NCBI GenBank assembly: GCA_036123135.1
Contig: JAZADZ010000011.1
Location: forward strand, 1-64,000
Direction: 5' to 3'
Source: GCA-2716065 sp036123135
GTDB lineage: Bacteria > Bacteroidota > Bacteroidia > Flavobacteriales_D > Parvicellaceae
DNA length: 64,000 nucleotides
Below are positions 7,923 to 17,625 of this stretch, one piece after another. Every line of letters begins with the position of its first letter. The stretch's first letter is position 1. The notes beneath the pieces are model-generated. The model saw only the letters and a list, made by a program, of their open reading frames with translations. It was not told the DNA's origin and searched no databases. The position numbers and the translations under genes were made by a program.

Positions 7923-9578
7923 TTAAGTCTGAATTACTCCAACATTATATGGATTTTGAATAGGTTTATTGTTTGCAGCTTCAATTCCCATAGAAATCCA
8001 TTTTCTTGTATCTAGTGGATCAATTATAGCATCGATCCAAAGTCTTGAGGCAGCATAATATGGTGAAGTTTGCTTATCGTATCGACTTTTAATTTTGTTG
8101 AAAAGTTCTTGTTCTCTTTCAGGAGAAATTTCCTCTCCTTTTGCCTTTAAGGAAGAAACTTCAATTTGCAACAAAACTTTTGCAGCCTGCGCTCCTCCCA
8201 TTACAGCAAGTTCTGCAGTTGGCCAACCAACAATAAATCTTGGATCATATGCCTTTCCACACATGGCATAATTTCCAGCCCCGTATGAGTTGCCAGTAAT
8301 TACGGTAAACTTTGGTACAACAGAATTTGCCATCGCATTAACAAGTTTAGCACCATCCTTAATAATACCCCCATGCTCAGATCTACTTCCAACCATAAAT
8401 CCAGTTACATCTTGCAGAAAAACAAGAGGAATCTTTTTTTGATTGCAATTCATGATGAATCGTGAAGCCTTATCAGCAGAATCACTATAAATTACACCAC
8501 CAAATTGCATTTCTTTTTTACCATTTTTAACCACCTGCCTCTGATTTGCAACAATACCTACTGACCAACCATCAATCCTCGCATAACAACATATTATGGT
8601 CTTACCATAGTCAGATTTATATTCTGTAATCTTTGAATCGTCAACAAGTCGATTTATGATGTCTCTGGTGTTGTAAGGTTTAGAGCGTAAAGTAGGAAAA
8701 ATACCGTAAATTTCACTGCTATCTAGCTTTGGAGGAAGTGGCGACTTTCTGGAAAATCCAGCTTTTTCATTATCACCAATTGCTCCAAATATTTCTTTAA
8801 TTTTTGTCAAACAAGATGCATCATCTTTGCACTTATAATCCGTAACACCACTTATTTCACAGTGAGTTGAAGCTCCTCCAAGCGTTTCATTATCAATTGT
8901 TTCACCAATAGCAGCTTTAACTAAATAAGAACCTGCTAAAAATATACTTCCTGTTTTTTCTACAATTAGCGATTCATCGCTCATAATAGGGAGATATGCA
9001 CCACCTGCTACACAACTACCCATTACAGCAGCAATTTGTACAATTCCTTTAGAACTCATAATGGCATTGTTGCGAAAGATTCTACCAAAATGTTCTTTAT
9101 CTGGGAAAATTTCATCTTGAAGTGGAAGAAATACACCAGCGCTATCAACAAGATAAATTATTGGTAAATTATTATCAATTGCAATTTCCTGAGCACGTAA
9201 GTTCTTTTTACCAGTAATTGGAAACCAAGCCCCAGCCTTTACTGTTGCGTCATTCGCTACAACAATACATTGATTTCCAGAAACATATCCTATTACTACA
9301 ACTACTCCAGCAGAGGGACACCCTCCATATTCCTCATACATTTCATCACCTGCAAAAGCGCCAATTTCAATTCGCTCCGTTTCTTCATCCAACAAAAAAT
9401 CAATTCTCTCTCTTGCAGTCATTTTTCCCTTTGCATGATGTTTTTCAATTTTTGCCTTCCCACCACCAAGAGCAACCTCATTGAATTTTCTGTCAAGGTT
9501 TGAGAGAAGTAGCTTCATTGCGTCTTCATTTTTATTGAATGTAATGTTGGTATTTGAAGATTTACTGGCAGTTGACAT
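7923..9578 (-). CDS. Acyl-CoA carboxylase carboxyltransferase (beta) subunit, methylcrotonyl-CoA carboxylase-like
   Basis: A 551-residue biotin-dependent carboxyltransferase with both crotonase-like halves. The N half has KMTARERIDFLLD and YLVDSAGVFLPLQDEIFPD; the C half has FLQDVTGFMVG and GNSYGAGNYAMCGKAYDPRF. The LVDS-G-LP-QDE-FPD-HFGRIF pattern is closest to methylcrotonyl-CoA carboxylase beta (leucine catabolism) rather than propionyl-CoA carboxylase, but substrate is inferred. The biotin carboxylase and biotin carrier subunits are not in the window. It is divergent from bshA. Confidence 0.85.
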   Translation of the reverse strand: MSTASKSSNTNITFNKNEDAMKLLLSNLDRKFNEVALGGGKAKIEKHHAKGKMTARERIDFLLDEETERIEIGAFAGDEMYEEYGGCPSAGVVVVIGYVSGNQCIVVANDATVKAGAWFPITGKKNLRAQEIAIDNNLPIIYLVDSAGVFLPLQDEIFPDKEHFGRIFRNNAIMSSKGIVQIAAVMGSCVAGGAYLPIMSDESLIVEKTGSIFLAGSYLVKAAIGETIDNETLGGASTHCEISGVTDYKCKDDASCLTKIKEIFGAIGDNEKAGFSRKSPLPPKLDSSEIYGIFPTLRSKPYNTRDIINRLVDDSKITEYKSDYGKTIICCYARIDGWSVGIVANQRQVVKNGKKEMQFGGVIYSDSADKASRFIMNCNQKKIPLVFLQDVTGFMVGSRSEHGGIIKDGAKLVNAMANSVVPKFTVITGNSYGAGNYAMCGKAYDPRFIVGWPTAELAVMGGAQAAKVLLQIEVSSLKAKGEEISPEREQELFNKIKSRYDKQTSPYYAASRLWIDAIIDPLDTRKWISMGIEAANNKPIQNPYNVGVIQT

Positions 9579-9681
9579 GAGTTGAATTTGTGTTCATGCG
9601 AATATAAGAAATATGAAGGTTTACATATTAAAATATTCATTTCAATTGAATTATATTTATGACTTATTTTTCAAAATATTT

Positions 9682-10818
9682 ATGAAAATTGGAATTGTTT
9701 TATATCCCACTTTTGGTGGAAGCGGAATTGTTGCTACAGAGCTTGGAAAAGCACTTTCAAGAAAAGGTCATGAGATCCATTTCATTACTTATAGCCAGCC
9801 TGTTAGATTAGACAGATTAAGGGAGAATATATATTTTCATGAAGTTCGAATTTCTGATTACCCTTTATTTGATTACACGCCTTATGAACAAGTGCTGACA
9901 AGTAAATTGGTTGATGTTGTTAGATTTGAAAAGTTAGACCTTCTCCACGTTCATTATGCGATTCCTCATGCATCAGCAGCATATATGGCTCAACAAATTC
10001 TAAGTTCGCAAGGCATTAAAATTCCGTTTATAACAACACTTCATGGAACAGACATTACTCTAGTTGGGAAGGATCCATCATTTGAACCAGTAATTACTTT
10101 TTCAATTAATAAATCCAATGCTGTTACTGCTGTTTCTAATAGCCTAAAAGAAGATACCCTAAATCAATTTGATATTAAAAATAAAATTGAGGTAATACCC
10201 AACTTTATTTGTTTTGAAGAATACCAATTACCCAACAATGAGAAGTATAAAAAACGTTTGGCTCCCAATGGTGAATACGTAATAACCCACGTTTCAAATT
10301 TTAGAAAAGTAAAACGAATTCAGGATGTAGTAATTGTTTTCAAAAATTTATTAAAAACACATCCTTCAAAGCTTGTGATGGTAGGCGATGGACCGGAAAG
10401 AAACAAAATAGAAATGTTGTGTAGAGAACATCTTCCAACCACCTCTTTTACTTTTTTAGGGAATTTAAAATCTACTATTGAAGTGTTAAATATTACAGAC
10501 GTATTTATTCTTCCATCTGAAAAAGAGAGCTTTGGATTAGCAGCACTTGAAGCTATGGCTTGCCATTGTCCAGTAATTGCTACAGATGTTGGAGGAATTC
10601 CTGAAGTTATTGAACATCAGAAAAGTGGTTTTTTATCTCCAGTTGGTAATACTGATGATATGACTAAAAATATACTTCGAATACTGGAATCTAAATCCTC
10701 TCTACATTCATATAAAGTCCAAGCTAGTAAAAGAGCACAGAACTATGACATTCAGAAAATACTTCCAGCTTATGAGAAGCTATACAATGATTCAATTAGG
10801 ACTAGCGAACTAAATTGA
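9682..10818 (+). CDS. bshA: N-acetyl-alpha-D-glucosaminyl L-malate synthase
   Basis: 378 residues from the ATG at 9682, matching the usual BshA length; the frame is open 23 codons further upstream, but that extension is not conserved-looking. The N-terminus MKIGIVLYPTFGGSGIVATELGK is characteristic of BshA, and the GT-B family C-terminal motif EKESFGLAALEAMACHCPVIATDVGGIPEVI is present. It couples UDP-GlcNAc to L-malate, the first step of bacillithiol synthesis. It overlaps the convergent T9SS gene by 17 nt. Confidence 0.93.
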   Translation: MKIGIVLYPTFGGSGIVATELGKALSRKGHEIHFITYSQPVRLDRLRENIYFHEVRISDYPLFDYTPYEQVLTSKLVDVVRFEKLDLLHVHYAIPHASAAYMAQQILSSQGIKIPFITTLHGTDITLVGKDPSFEPVITFSINKSNAVTAVSNSLKEDTLNQFDIKNKIEVIPNFICFEEYQLPNNEKYKKRLAPNGEYVITHVSNFRKVKRIQDVVIVFKNLLKTHPSKLVMVGDGPERNKIEMLCREHLPTTSFTFLGNLKSTIEVLNITDVFILPSEKESFGLAALEAMACHCPVIATDVGGIPEVIEHQKSGFLSPVGNTDDMTKNILRILESKSSLHSYKVQASKRAQNYDIQKILPAYEKLYNDSIRTSELN

Positions 10819-12874
10819 TGTATTTCTGATCAACAACTTTGTAGTATTTACGTTCTCCAGCATCATCGTATCCACCAAATTCCCCATTAATTAGAACATA
10901 GTAGGTCCCAGCCTTGCATTCATTCCCATTTTTATAATGTGTTCCATCCCATTGAAAATATGGATCATCAGATTCAAATACTTTCTTTCCCCACCTGTTG
11001 TATATTTCAACAGACATAAACTCATTGCAAGGATCATTTGTTCCTTTAATTTTAAACACATGATTGCCTGCCTTGGAGGATGGGTTAAAGACATTTGGAA
11101 GAATTGGCTCCTCAGTTTCTGGATTATTGAACTCAATTTTAGAGTTCTGAATAGCGGGCTGCGCCCCACATCCGGTAGAAACCGCTTGATAGGTAAAATT
11201 ATATTCACCTAAATCAATTGCATAGCAATCTGCTGGAACACAAAATTTAACTCCCACTTTGCCGATTGCGCTGGGACTAAAACCATTAAAATTATAACCG
11301 CTCATAATAAAATCATTTCCATCACCCAGAAAATCAGAATAATAGTACTCACCGCTTGAATTTAACTCGGGAAGTTGAAAATATTGTAGCCAATTTACAG
11401 AGTCAGAGTAAGGTTGAATAAATAATGTATCGCCAAAATTTATTGAATCTTCAGCGTATATAGAAATACACAATTCGTCTCCATAATCTAGTAGAGTATC
11501 ATTGGGCGCATTCAATAAGGTTGGAGCTGGAGTATAAACAACATGAACATCAGATTCACTTTGCTGATAAAGTATTGAAATAAAATCTCCATTTAAGGTT
11601 GTGGTATCGATACCATTTCCACAGGTGTCGCGAACCAGTGCAATTAAATCAATGTGAAAAATTGAATCTAAATCTTCACACTCAGGAGTCCAACAATATC
11701 TTAAGGGAATTGAACTTACACCAGTTATTGCATTTCCAGGTCCTATTGAATTGGAACTAGTGCTTGTAGTGTTAAACTGAATGGCATTCGTTGAACCCAT
11801 CCAGTTAAGGTATTCGGAGCTATTTCCAGAAATAGTTGGGGGGATAAAATTGTTCTGTAAATCAAAATTGGAGGAAGTTATGTGCAAATAAAGAGAATCC
11901 AATGATGATGAGGTAACTTCAATATCAAAACATATTTCATCATCTACATAAACTGAAATTGAGTCTGAAAGGTTGATAGCTGGAGGACTTCCAACCGAAC
12001 ATGGGAGTGAGGCATATTGAACATCTCTTCTTACCTCACCAATTTTCACACCATTTCTAAATTCCTCCACTCTTACTGCAAAAGTGAAAAAACCAATTGC
12101 ACTTGGACCAGCAATAATTTCACCAGTGTTCTGGTCTATTGTCATAGGACTAGTTCCACCAACCATATTAGCTAAACTAAACATACCTCCAGAGGGATTA
12201 GCTTGATAAACCAACTCTGGATAAAAGGGATAGCTACCAGAACCAGCATAATTTCCATTGGCAGGTGAATTTGCATCAAGTGGTGTGACAAGGGAGTATA
12301 CCAATGAATCTCCATCGGCATCAGTTACAGGATATTGAATCAACTTATTGTTTCCTGCGCAGAAATAAGCATCTGAAGGATAATTTCCAAAATCAGGACT
12401 AGAGTTTTGTCCAATAGCAGGATCTGGAATCATGGCAAACCAAATCATTGTACCGTTCCCAGAGGCACCAGTAACGTTCATGGCAAGCGCATTTCTTGCA
12501 TTTATCTGGGTTTGCAAATAATATCCACCAGGTAAATCAGGCAAAACAACGGTTACTTCAAAAATACCTTCTTCAATACAAGTTGTTGGTGGAGGTGTAT
12601 AGCAATTGTCGCCTAAATTTACTGTAGCAATGGAAGTTCTTGACATCATGTACGAAGAAACTAGTGCATGAGTATTGGGATTGTATACGCCAAGATCCAT
12701 TGTTGTTGGAATAGGAACAACTCCATTGTAACAATCACTGTAAAAACGAAGCTTAACGTTGTAAGTATTGGGACTCAACCATTCAATGTGAAAATCACCT
12801 CCCACAACATGTGTGGCGTGTGAGTTTATGGAAAAAAAAGTGAGTATAATTAATGAAAATAGAAATCTTCGCAT
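10802..12874 (-). CDS. Secreted protein with T9SS type B (gliding motility-associated) sorting domain
   Basis: 690 residues. Signal peptide about 1-20, then THVVGGDFHIEWLSPNTYNVKLRFYSDCYNG, the opening domain common in large Bacteroidota surface proteins. The last 95 residues are a type B CTD: LPNVFNP, MSVEIYNRWGKKVFES, WDG and KAGTYYVLINGE. It is expected to be exported by the Sec system, then across the outer membrane by the T9SS. No catalytic domain is recognised. Its 3' end overlaps bshA by 17 nt tail to tail. Confidence 0.9.
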   Translation of the reverse strand: MRRFLFSLIILTFFSINSHATHVVGGDFHIEWLSPNTYNVKLRFYSDCYNGVVPIPTTMDLGVYNPNTHALVSSYMMSRTSIATVNLGDNCYTPPPTTCIEEGIFEVTVVLPDLPGGYYLQTQINARNALAMNVTGASGNGTMIWFAMIPDPAIGQNSSPDFGNYPSDAYFCAGNNKLIQYPVTDADGDSLVYSLVTPLDANSPANGNYAGSGSYPFYPELVYQANPSGGMFSLANMVGGTSPMTIDQNTGEIIAGPSAIGFFTFAVRVEEFRNGVKIGEVRRDVQYASLPCSVGSPPAINLSDSISVYVDDEICFDIEVTSSSLDSLYLHITSSNFDLQNNFIPPTISGNSSEYLNWMGSTNAIQFNTTSTSSNSIGPGNAITGVSSIPLRYCWTPECEDLDSIFHIDLIALVRDTCGNGIDTTTLNGDFISILYQQSESDVHVVYTPAPTLLNAPNDTLLDYGDELCISIYAEDSINFGDTLFIQPYSDSVNWLQYFQLPELNSSGEYYYSDFLGDGNDFIMSGYNFNGFSPSAIGKVGVKFCVPADCYAIDLGEYNFTYQAVSTGCGAQPAIQNSKIEFNNPETEEPILPNVFNPSSKAGNHVFKIKGTNDPCNEFMSVEIYNRWGKKVFESDDPYFQWDGTHYKNGNECKAGTYYVLINGEFGGYDDAGERKYYKVVDQKYINLVR

Positions 12875-12945
12875 GCTATAATATTTTACATTTCAATGAC
12901 GTAAAATTATCAAATTGAGTTGCATAACTAAAATATTTCTTTCTA

Positions 12946-12978
12946 TTGAATATAATTTATACTGATTGTTTACTTTTG
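12946..12978 (+). promoter_or_regulatory. Bacteroidota-type promoter for the E1 gene
   Basis: TTG at 12946-12948 and TACTTTTG at 12971-12978, spacer 22 nt, 26 nt upstream of the ATG at 13004. This matches the -33/-7 pattern of Bacteroidota housekeeping promoters. Confidence 0.55.
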
Positions 12979-13003
12979 AAGGCGTTTATTTTAAGACCAA
13001 AAA

Positions 13004-14980
13004 ATGCAATTTTCAAGAGAAAAATTAACAAACGAAGAGCTGATAACTTTCTATGAAAAGTTAATACTGCCAAGATTAATCGAAGAAAAAATGCTAATAC
13101 TTCTTCGACAGGGCAAGATATCTAAATGGTTCTCTGGAATTGGTCAAGAGGGCATTTCTGTAGGATCTACTCTAGCAATGGATGAAGACGAATTCATACT
13201 ACCAATGCATAGAAATCTTGGTGTTTTTTCAACTAGAGATATTCCTCTTTACAATTTATTTTGTCAGTTTCAAGGTAAAAAAGACGGTTTTACCAAAGGA
13301 AGAGACCGTTCCTTTCATTTTGGGACAAAAAAACATCACATTGTTGGAATGATTTCTCATCTCGGTCCTCAACTTGGAATTGCTGATGGAATTGCACTTG
13401 CTCAAAAAATTGATCAAACCAACAAATCAACATTGGTATTTAGCGGAGATGGTGGAGCTAGCGAAGGAGATTTTCACGAAGCACTGAACGTAGCTGCTGT
13501 ATGGGGGCTACCAGTAATTTTCATTGTTGAAAACAATCAATGGGGATTATCCACTCCGTCTTCAGAGCAATTTAACTGCAAACAGTTTACCGATAAGGGA
13601 ATAGGATATGGTATGGAGGCTATACAAGTTGATGGAAACAATATTCTTGAAGTTTTTCATGCCATTAAAGAAATAAAAAAGAAACAAAAGGACAATCCAA
13701 GACCTTTTTTAGTTGAAGCAATGTCATTTCGAATGAGAGGACACGAAGAGGCATCTGGAACTAAATATTATCCCGAAGGATTACAAGAAAAATGGGCGTT
13801 GAAAGATCCCATTACCAATTTCGAATCTTTTCTAATTGAAACTGATGTACTTACTACCAAAGAAATTGATCAAATTAAATCCTCTTTGAAAAAAGAAATA
13901 AATGAGCATTGGAGTAAAGCATTTGCTGCTCCAAATATTGAAGCAGATGTAAAAGTGGAGTGCGGTGATATTTACAAGCAATTTGAACGTAAAAATCATC
14001 TAATTGATAAAAGCAATTCAAAATCAATTCGATTTATTGATGCAATAAGCGAAGGACTCAAACAATCAATGGAAAAATTTCCTGAATCTGTTATTATGGG
14101 TCAAGATATTGCAGATTATGGTGGTGTATTTAAAGTTACCGAGGGATTTGTAGATTCATTTGGTAAAGAACGTGTTAGGAATACACCTTTGTGTGAATCT
14201 GCAATTGTTGGTGCTGCGCTTGGGCTCTCCATCTCTGGTAAAAAGGCAATTATGGAAATGCAATTTGCCGATTTTGTAACTGTAGGCTTCAATCAAATTG
14301 TAAATAATTTAGCAAAACTTCACTACAGGTGGAACGAAAATGCTGATGTAGTAATTAGAATGCCGACTGGCGCAGGTGTTGGTGCAGGTCCTTTTCACTC
14401 TCAAAGTAATGAAGCTTGGTTTTTTCATACCCCAGGATTAAAAATTGTCTATCCCTCCAACCCAAAAGATGCCAAGGGATTACTTGCTGCTGCTATTGAG
14501 GATCCAAACCCTGTGATGGTTTTTGAACATAAAGCACTGTACAGAAGTCTAACTGGTGATGTTCCGTCTGCTTACTACACAACAGAAATAGGAAAAGCAA
14601 ATACTGTCAAAGAAGGGAATGATATTAGTATTATTACTTACGGAATGGGTATTCATTGGGCAACTGAAGTGTGTGAAAGATTAAATATTTCAGCAGAAAT
14701 TTTGGACTTAAGAACACTTCTTCCTTTAGATGAAGAGTCAATATTTAATACTGTTAAAAAAACAGGGAAAGTCCTTATTTTACATGAAGATTGTTTAACA
14801 GGGGGTATTGGTGGCGAGATTTCTGCATTAATCAATGAACACTGTTTTGAAAATTTGGATGCTCCAATTTTCAGGTGTGCAAGTTTAGATTCACCCGTAC
14901 CTTTTGCAATAGATTTAGAAAAGCAATTTTTAGCCAATAACCAACTGGAGGAAAAACTTACCACCCTAATCAATTATTAA
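13004..14980 (+). CDS. 2-oxoacid dehydrogenase E1 component, fused alpha and beta subunits
   Basis: 658 residues. Residues ~1-330 are the E1 alpha domain, with the thiamine diphosphate motif beginning GDGGASEGDFHEALN near 148 and closing with ENNQWG near 174. Residues ~345-658 are the E1 beta domain (MGQDIADYGGVF, MEMQFADF, GVGAGPFHSQSNEAWF). Separate subunits are the norm elsewhere; the fusion is frequent in Bacteroidota. It decarboxylates a 2-oxoacid (branched-chain or pyruvate) and passes the acyl group to an E2 lipoyl subunit, which is not in the window. It is followed without any gap by a small barrel protein. Confidence 0.92.
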   Translation: MQFSREKLTNEELITFYEKLILPRLIEEKMLILLRQGKISKWFSGIGQEGISVGSTLAMDEDEFILPMHRNLGVFSTRDIPLYNLFCQFQGKKDGFTKGRDRSFHFGTKKHHIVGMISHLGPQLGIADGIALAQKIDQTNKSTLVFSGDGGASEGDFHEALNVAAVWGLPVIFIVENNQWGLSTPSSEQFNCKQFTDKGIGYGMEAIQVDGNNILEVFHAIKEIKKKQKDNPRPFLVEAMSFRMRGHEEASGTKYYPEGLQEKWALKDPITNFESFLIETDVLTTKEIDQIKSSLKKEINEHWSKAFAAPNIEADVKVECGDIYKQFERKNHLIDKSNSKSIRFIDAISEGLKQSMEKFPESVIMGQDIADYGGVFKVTEGFVDSFGKERVRNTPLCESAIVGAALGLSISGKKAIMEMQFADFVTVGFNQIVNNLAKLHYRWNENADVVIRMPTGAGVGAGPFHSQSNEAWFFHTPGLKIVYPSNPKDAKGLLAAAIEDPNPVMVFEHKALYRSLTGDVPSAYYTTEIGKANTVKEGNDISIITYGMGIHWATEVCERLNISAEILDLRTLLPLDEESIFNTVKKTGKVLILHEDCLTGGIGGEISALINEHCFENLDAPIFRCASLDSPVPFAIDLEKQFLANNQLEEKLTTLINY

Positions 14981-15772
14981 ATGAAAAAAATTCTTGCTTT
15001 AATTGTATTTCCAATAGCTCTATTTGGGCAAAGCGGATCTGAACTAATTATTGGTGTAAATATTGGAGCTTATGCAGCAAATAAAAATACTGCGGGCCTA
15101 TACAAGGGAGATGTAACATCCTATAATATCTACTCCATTTTTTCCAATCCGAATTACCAAGCTGAATTTGACAATTACTTTCAGTATCCCTACCAAATTG
15201 TCGAAACGCCTGTAAATTCAACATATAGGGTTGGTCTTGAAGTTGGAGCCCATATTGGTAAAAGAAACAACAATGGAGAACTATTTATAGAAATGAATTT
15301 TGTCAATCTTGAGTTTCAAGAGTATTTTACTGTTGCAATTGATAATCCCAACAATTTATCTCCTGATCCAACCTATCAACCCTTACCAATATTTGGTGAA
15401 GAAAGAAGATCACTAATAAATTGTGGTTACAGCATTGACTTGTACAATGAAAATGATGTAATTGTCGGACTGCCCATTTTTGCTCAACTCACCAATGCAA
15501 GACTTGAACGCAATTATATTGTTGTGAACAATCAGCAGTACAACATTAATCATACTGTTGTTAACCAAAATAACAATAACCCTGGGGGTGTAGGTGTTGG
15601 AGCAGGTATTGGATTAACAGGATCAATTCAGTTCAATAAACAATTTTCAATTCTAATAGGATATAATGCTCAGTATTCAAGAATAAACATGCAAGAAAAT
15701 CTCAAACCTTTCGGAATTCAAAACAGCATATTTGCTAGGGTAATATTTGGTAAAAAGGCTACCCAGGAGTAA
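14981..15772 (+). CDS. Hypothetical outer-membrane barrel-like protein
   Basis: 263 residues. A short signal peptide (MKKILALIVFPIALFGQ) is followed by alternating amphipathic segments and a C-terminus IFARVIFGKK, consistent with a small outer-membrane beta-barrel. Family not recognised. Its ATG follows the E1 stop directly (TAA-ATG), so translation is probably coupled, although no functional link is evident. It converges with the T9SS cargo gene at 15774 with a 1-nt gap. Confidence 0.65.
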   Translation: MKKILALIVFPIALFGQSGSELIIGVNIGAYAANKNTAGLYKGDVTSYNIYSIFSNPNYQAEFDNYFQYPYQIVETPVNSTYRVGLEVGAHIGKRNNNGELFIEMNFVNLEFQEYFTVAIDNPNNLSPDPTYQPLPIFGEERRSLINCGYSIDLYNENDVIVGLPIFAQLTNARLERNYIVVNNQQYNINHTVVNQNNNNPGGVGVGAGIGLTGSIQFNKQFSILIGYNAQYSRINMQENLKPFGIQNSIFARVIFGKKATQE

Positions 15773-15773
15773 A

Positions 15774-16691
15774 TCACCTAACGTAGATCTTCTTTGAAGT
15801 AGATTGTGTAGAAGAGTAAACTTTAACAAAATATATACCACCTGCTAGTTCACTGAGATCAAAATCATCAACTGCATTTTTGAGCTGAGTATTCATAACT
15901 GTTTGACCTGAAAGGTTAACTAATTCAAGATTTAATTCATTTATTCCTGAATCGTTAATAATACGAAGATTATTGTCTACTTGATGAATATCAACATGAA
16001 TTAATTCATTCGAAACACTCACTAGCCCAGCACCATTATCCCCAGCAATAATGGGTGAATTTGGAGTGGATTCGTATGCATAATCTTTTATGGAAAGTAA
16101 TTTATCAGAAGAAACTTCAACTCGAACCCAGCCATAGTGAATGTCTCCGCTAATGTTGAATTTGACACCAATTATCCCCTCTTGATCAATTACGAAGTCT
16201 CCAAAAAAATAGTTTGAAGAAGAAATCAAAACTCCATTTAGAAAATTTTGATAGTTCAAATTCGCAGCAATTGGTGCGCCAATTGAGGAGGAACTAGAAA
16301 TATAATAGCTAGAAAAAGATGCACTGGCTCCAATCAAATCTCCTTGATTTAAAGAAAGTGGTTCGTAAAAACTTGTTGAAGGTCCAACCATCCATGAATT
16401 ATTAAGCACATTATTTCCTATTGCGGCACCAACCACATTTGCAACAGATGTAGTTACATTTGATCCGGAAGTTGATGTGGAATTGTAATAGTAATCAATA
16501 TTCGTAAAGGTAAAATCGAAAATTGAATCATTATTAAGATCTAAGTTGTAGGTATTAAAATTGCCTGTAAGTAAAAAATCTGGATTAATATCAGTGTAGA
16601 CTACTTGAGCATTTGCTGCTGAAACAGCTGAGGTTATACCTCCTGCAAGTGCAAGATATTTTTTAATTTTTGGGTTATCATTAGAGTTCAT
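15774..16691 (-). CDS. T9SS type A cargo, tandem paralogue 1
   Basis: 305 residues. The N-terminus is an unusual polar lead then IKKYLALAGGITSAVSAANAQ, a signal-like segment, followed by VVYTDINPDF. A family-specific module has IGVKFNISGDIHYGWVRVE, then SIKDYAYESTPNSPIIAGD. The C-terminal ~75 residues are a type A sorting domain (LVNLSGQTV, LAGGIYFVKV, KKIYVR). It shares this layout with the next two upstream genes, so the three form a tandem paralogous set. Function unknown; probably a secreted or surface protein. Confidence 0.8.
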   Translation of the reverse strand: MNSNDNPKIKKYLALAGGITSAVSAANAQVVYTDINPDFLLTGNFNTYNLDLNNDSIFDFTFTNIDYYYNSTSTSGSNVTTSVANVVGAAIGNNVLNNSWMVGPSTSFYEPLSLNQGDLIGASASFSSYYISSSSSIGAPIAANLNYQNFLNGVLISSSNYFFGDFVIDQEGIIGVKFNISGDIHYGWVRVEVSSDKLLSIKDYAYESTPNSPIIAGDNGAGLVSVSNELIHVDIHQVDNNLRIINDSGINELNLELVNLSGQTVMNTQLKNAVDDFDLSELAGGIYFVKVYSSTQSTSKKIYVR

Positions 16692-16693
16692 AA

Positions 16694-17536
16694 TTAGGGT
16701 ATAAATATTTTTTTGATTTGTTTTGAATTTAATGAAGATACAACAATAAGATATAAACCTGCTTCCTTTTCGTCCAAATTTATTCTTTGATTAGAACTGA
16801 TAACGTACCTTTTGATTTCATTTCCAAGCATATTAAATAACTGAATTGTAGTCGGCTCTTGAACGTTCTCGAAGTATATGCTGTTGTACAATTGAGAAAT
16901 TAGAACCTTAGAGCGCATTTGATCATCTATATTAACCAAGCCACTTCCTCCATAATCTCCAGCTACAATTCCAGTATTGGGACTGGTTTGAAATGCAAAA
17001 TCTTTTATTGTAAGCGAATAACAATCATCAGCTACATTTAATCTTACCCAGCCAAAGTGGGTATTTCCAGAAGTCGTAAATTTTACTCCAATATATCCGT
17101 CTTGATTTCCTTGAAATTCTCCAAGTGAAGTATTCAGTGATGCCGCGGTTACTCTGATACCCGCTCCAGCAAAAACTGAAGGCATTGAAGAGGAGATATA
17201 AGTTAAAGCCCCATCAATTAACTCGCCCGATCCAATAGTATCTACAAATAATATATTGGATCCAAAGATTAATGAATCGGTACCAACGATTTCAGTTGAT
17301 CCTGGAGTATTTACAACACCTCCGATAAAGGTTAAGACAAACCCGTTTAAATTAGTATCAACTTCCGAAGCATAAATGATGAGATCTACAGAGTTATCAG
17401 AATTAAAATCTAAAGCATAGGAATCAGAATTTGTTGCTTGTAGGGTTAAGTCGGGGTCTATATCAGTATATTGTATTTGAGCATTTGTCAACGAAATCAC
17501 AAAAACAGATGTTATTAAAAGAAGATTTTTTTTCAT
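16694..17536 (-). CDS. T9SS type A cargo, tandem paralogue 2
   Basis: 280 residues from the ATG at 17536, which gives a classical signal peptide MKKNLLLITSVFVISLTNAQ; an ATG seven codons upstream is possible. The mature part begins IQYTDIDPDLTL and has the shared module IGVKFTTSGNTHFGWVRLN then TIKDFAFQTSPNTGIVAGD. The end is a type A sorting domain (LFNMLGNEI, EAGLYLIVV, KKIFIP). Unlike its two neighbours, it has a conventional Sec signal. Two nucleotides separate it from paralogue 1. Confidence 0.78.
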   Translation of the reverse strand: MKKNLLLITSVFVISLTNAQIQYTDIDPDLTLQATNSDSYALDFNSDNSVDLIIYASEVDTNLNGFVLTFIGGVVNTPGSTEIVGTDSLIFGSNILFVDTIGSGELIDGALTYISSSMPSVFAGAGIRVTAASLNTSLGEFQGNQDGYIGVKFTTSGNTHFGWVRLNVADDCYSLTIKDFAFQTSPNTGIVAGDYGGSGLVNIDDQMRSKVLISQLYNSIYFENVQEPTTIQLFNMLGNEIKRYVISSNQRINLDEKEAGLYLIVVSSLNSKQIKKIFIP

Positions 17537-17571
17537 GCTTATTGTTTTAAAATTCAAAAAAATAATTAATT

Positions 17572-17605
17572 AATAAAAAAAAAACCGTCTATTCAAGACG
17601 GTTTT
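17572..17605 (-). terminator. Rho-independent terminator after paralogue 3
   Basis: AAAACCGTCT (17581-17590), loop ATTCA, AGACGGTTTT (17596-17605): a perfect 10-bp stem. On the minus strand it is followed by a T-run (A-run 17575-17580 on the plus strand). It lies 21 nt downstream of the paralogue 3 stop. Confidence 0.85.
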
Positions 17606-17625
17606 TATCATTTACAAAAACTAAT

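Noticed and set aside
9218..9503. Overlapping frames antisense to the carboxyltransferase gene
   Set aside because: Glutamine/leucine-rich shadows without start context or homology.
7923..9578. Propionyl-CoA carboxylase beta subunit
   Set aside because: The LPLQDEIFPD-HFGRIF block is closer to methylcrotonyl-CoA carboxylase, so I used the general name with that leaning.
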